Assembly: GCF_000499385.1 (NCBI RefSeq)
Contig: NW_013655115.1
Location: 1 to 50,657 of the forward strand
DNA length: 50,657 nucleotides
Source of the DNA: Eimeria necatrix
Taxonomy: Eukaryota > Apicomplexa > Conoidasida > Eucoccidiorida > Eimeriidae
Direction of reading: 5' to 3'
The notes under the pieces were generated by a model. The model made no database searches. It was not told where the DNA came from and saw only the letters and a program-made list of their open reading frames with translations. Below are positions 48,753 through 50,657 of this stretch, in pieces (positions within the stretch are counted from its first letter, which is position 1; each line of letters begins with the position of its first letter). The translations under genes were made by a program, and so were the position numbers.

Positions 48753-49960
48753 CTAAAGACGTCTTCGTTGATGGAGGCGCCAAGCGCGAAGCAAAGCCGG
48801 GCAGCCTGTAAGGTGGTGAGCTGGCTCCCATGTGGCTTGATCTTCAGGGGTCCCGCGCCACTTCATGAGGTACTGGGCTGCATCTGCCGAGCCGCTTTGG
48901 TCCATAATATAGTCGACTTCATATTTCTCTGTGGGATTGCCTGCTGCATCGTGGATAGGAGGCCAGGCGGCGTCGGCTGCCGAGGGAACCAAAGCGGGAG
49001 GGCGGGGGCGGTGGGGAACTGGCTGCGAGACGTGAAAAACGTTATGGCATTCATGAGTGGAAGGCAGACCGAGACGGTAAGCGACAGTTCCTATGCGTTC
49101 GATGACTTCGAAGGGTCCGCGGTAACGGGGCTCGAACATAGGGCAGCTGTTGAAAGGCGGTAGGTGCTTGCTGCTGAGCCAGACCTTGCCTCCCACCGCA
49201 TACTCCACTGCTCGGCGCTTTGTGTCTGCGTAGTACTTCTGCTGCCATTTTGCCTTCAGGATGTGACTCTGTGCTCTGTCGCAGTGCTGCCGGAAAAGCT
49301 TAGTCATCGGAGGAGTGAGCGTAGGAGCTAACGCGCGTACGATATCAAGGTCCGGAGCAGTCAACGGGTTCTCTCCAATCATGACCTCGAAAGGAAAGAG
49401 CTCAGTGGATGAATGACTTGTTGTGTTATAGACAAGTTCCAAGGCCGGAAGCAAACGCTCCCACTCGCGTTCGTCAGATTTGATATAGGTACGAAGCATC
49501 TGCTCCAGTGTGCGGTTAACCCGTTCAGTTTGGCCGTCGCTTTGGGGATGGTAGGACGAGGAGATGCACCGTTTGATGTTAAAGCGGCGACAGAGTTGGT
49601 TCCAAAGATTCGACTGGAAACGGAGGTCGCGATCCGATATAAGCACCTCTGGAAAACCGTGATAGCGGATAAGGCGGTCTGCGAGATGCTCCACGGTGTC
49701 TGCTGCTGCGAATGACTTCTTTGCAGGAACGAAATGAGCCATCTTGCTGAGGGAGTCGACCATGACAAGAATCGAGTCGTGCCCTGTCGTTGTAAGGGGA
49801 AGATCTGTGATAAAGTCGAGACTCACGTGCGCCCATCGACGAGAAGCGATGAGCAACTGTTGAAGAAGGCCTGCAGGCTTCTGGTTAAGAGATTTTGATG
49901 CTCGACAGGGGGTACATGACTCAAAATAAGCAGTAGTGTAGTAGCATTCCTGGCCAGTAG
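48753..49960 (-). CDS. pol: chromovirus integrase core with C-terminal chromodomain
   Basis: Integrase inserts the element's DNA copy. The frame is open from before 49960 (upstream limit 50090) to a stop at 48753. After the second half of the zinc finger (SCTPCRASK), the catalytic core shows Asp in HVSLDFITDLP, Asp in EVLISDRD and Glu in SDGQTERVNRT. Exactly 35 residues lie between the last two, the D,D35E signature. A GPY/F module (RYRGPFEVIERIGTVAYRLG) follows. The protein ends in a chromodomain (YEVDYIMDQ, then YLMKWRGTPEDQATWEP) retaining the aromatic residues that bind methylated histone tails. Such domains steer chromoviruses to heterochromatin. No stops break the 400 codons, implying a young copy. 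Confidence 0.93.
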
Positions 49961-50657
49961 TAGTGCCTGCTGAGAGCCGCAAAGGTCTTCTTCTGGCCTC
50001 GATGGCTGGCTGTGACATGGTCGTGATGTGAATGCAGAACGTGAGTAAGGAACTCAGGGAATTGTGGGACGCAGATGCGCCACAGTCCATGAACGCGGAT
50101 GTGCAGGTAAGGCTCTACGTAGCGAAAGATAAATTGGCGATTACAAAACTCGATTTGCAGAGCTTCTCCTGGTTGGTTTGCTGCGGCTTTGTAGGGAACG
50201 CGAAAAACAGGACACTTCCAATAAGCTTGCGGCCAATGGCGCACATCAGGAGGGTCAGCTGGTGGCTTCGTTGTGACTGTAGGATGTTCCGCCTCTGGGT
50301 TGGGTTCCGGCGGCGCAGGTGAAGGCGCAGACGGCATGCTGCGTCGTCTAGGCCGTCGCGAACGAATTCCGGCGAGCTCCCTGTAGTTGGGAGGCCGGGC
50401 ACAAGGGTGGGGAGCCTCGCTCGCTTGTCCTATTGCGAGCATCAGTGGTACCGATGGTGTGTCGTGCGAGCAGGTGTCAGGAAGGTCGGGACGGCGACAC
50501 AAGCCGTCGGCAACTTGATTGCGCGCGTCTTGAACATACGTGATGTGCAAATCCGGGAAATCCGCAAGAAAGTCTAGCCACCGGGCTGTGCGTCCGCGCA
50601 GAGGCTTCGATGCTTGGAGTCGTTGGAGATGGGTGAGAGCTTGATGATCAGTGTAAG
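49921..50657 (-). CDS. pol: RNase H end and integrase zinc-finger half (element D), partial
   Basis: The frame enters from the window edge with TDHQALTHLQRLQASKPLRG and RTARWLDFLADFPDLHITYV, the closing part of a gypsy RNase H. It continues with VADGLCRRPDLPDTC, a Pro-rich spacer with several Arg residues, and the first half of the HHCC finger (HHDHVTASHRGQKKTFAALS, then RHYYWPGM). The frame terminates at 49921. The Cys pair of the finger lies in the shifted frame that leads to the integrase core. One frame change of +1 type therefore separates the two parts, from mutation or a sequence error. Confidence 0.88.
   Translation of the reverse strand, partial: YTDHQALTHLQRLQASKPLRGRTARWLDFLADFPDLHITYVQDARNQVADGLCRRPDLPDTCSHDTPSVPLMLAIGQASEAPHPCARPPNYRELAGIRSRRPRRRSMPSAPSPAPPEPNPEAEHPTVTTKPPADPPDVRHWPQAYWKCPVFRVPYKAAANQPGEALQIEFCNRQFIFRYVEPYLHIRVHGLWRICVPQFPEFLTHVLHSHHDHVTASHRGQKKTFAALSRHYYWPGMLLHYCLF

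Larger units (their letters stand above)
48128..50657 (-). mobile_element. minus-strand chromovirus retrotransposon (element D), 3' part
   Basis: From the window end downward it carries RNase H (partial), integrase, chromodomain, a short non-coding tail, polypurine tract and 3' LTR. It sits inside the RT gene of element C. The gag, protease, RT and 5' LTR are beyond the window. One frame change separates RNase H plus the integrase zinc-finger half from the integrase core. Confidence 0.88.

Noticed and set aside
48696..49163. 155-codon plus-strand frame.
   Set aside because: It is antisense to the integrase C-terminus and chromodomain, and has no motif of its own.
50032..50322. 96-codon plus-strand frame.
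   Set aside because: It is antisense to the RNase H/integrase frame of element D and starts within that coding region.

Overview
The window looks like nuclear DNA of a coccidian apicomplexan, most likely Eimeria. Three things point there. Protein-coding genes are intron-rich. Gene-containing stretches are loaded with CAG/GCA/AGC trinucleotide runs that read as poly-Gln, poly-Ala or poly-Ser and alternate with repeat-poor stretches. The right end carries Ty3/gypsy chromovirus-type LTR retrotransposons, a family known from Eimeria. The species cannot be decided from the sequence alone.

Layout: 1-8.6 kb is repeat-poor, with one possible secreted/membrane exon (minus, 4.0-4.6 kb) and one orphan exon-like block (minus, 6.6-6.8 kb). 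8.7-14.5 kb (plus) is a multi-exon RNA m5U-methyltransferase-like (TrmA/RumA/TRMT2) gene whose catalytic Cys and Asp positions appear to be lost. 15.8-17.0 kb (minus) is a nucleoredoxin/tryparedoxin-like gene with frame problems. 18.7-19.5 kb (minus) is a tiny two-exon TRIAP1/Mdm35 twin-CX9C gene. 18.3-18.6 and 19.9-20.2 kb hold two diverged copies of one duplicated segment. 21.1-26.25 kb (plus) is a kelch-propeller protein. 28.4-31.4 kb (minus) is signal peptide peptidase. 31.5-36.8 kb is mostly unassigned. 36.8-41.1 kb (plus) is a MYST-family histone acetyltransferase with chromo-barrel, zinc finger and acetyl-CoA domains. 41.1-43.2 kb is unassigned.

43.2-50.66 kb is a nest of LTR retrotransposon remains. 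A decayed gypsy gag-pol (plus) is joined to the 5' end of a minus-strand element. That element's LTR lies head-to-head, 12 bp away, with the 5' LTR of a plus-strand element (LTR, tRNA-Pro-type primer site, broken gag, open protease/RT start). The plus element is cut within its RT by the 3' LTR of another minus-strand chromovirus. The latter retains RNase H, a D,D35E integrase and a C-terminal chromodomain, and runs off the window.

The host genes are unrelated housekeeping functions (RNA modification, redox, mitochondrial intermembrane-space import or lipid transfer, intramembrane proteolysis, chromatin acetylation) and form no pathway. Exon calls come from reading frames, conserved motifs and GT/AG phase agreement by eye. 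Starts and some internal exons are uncertain.
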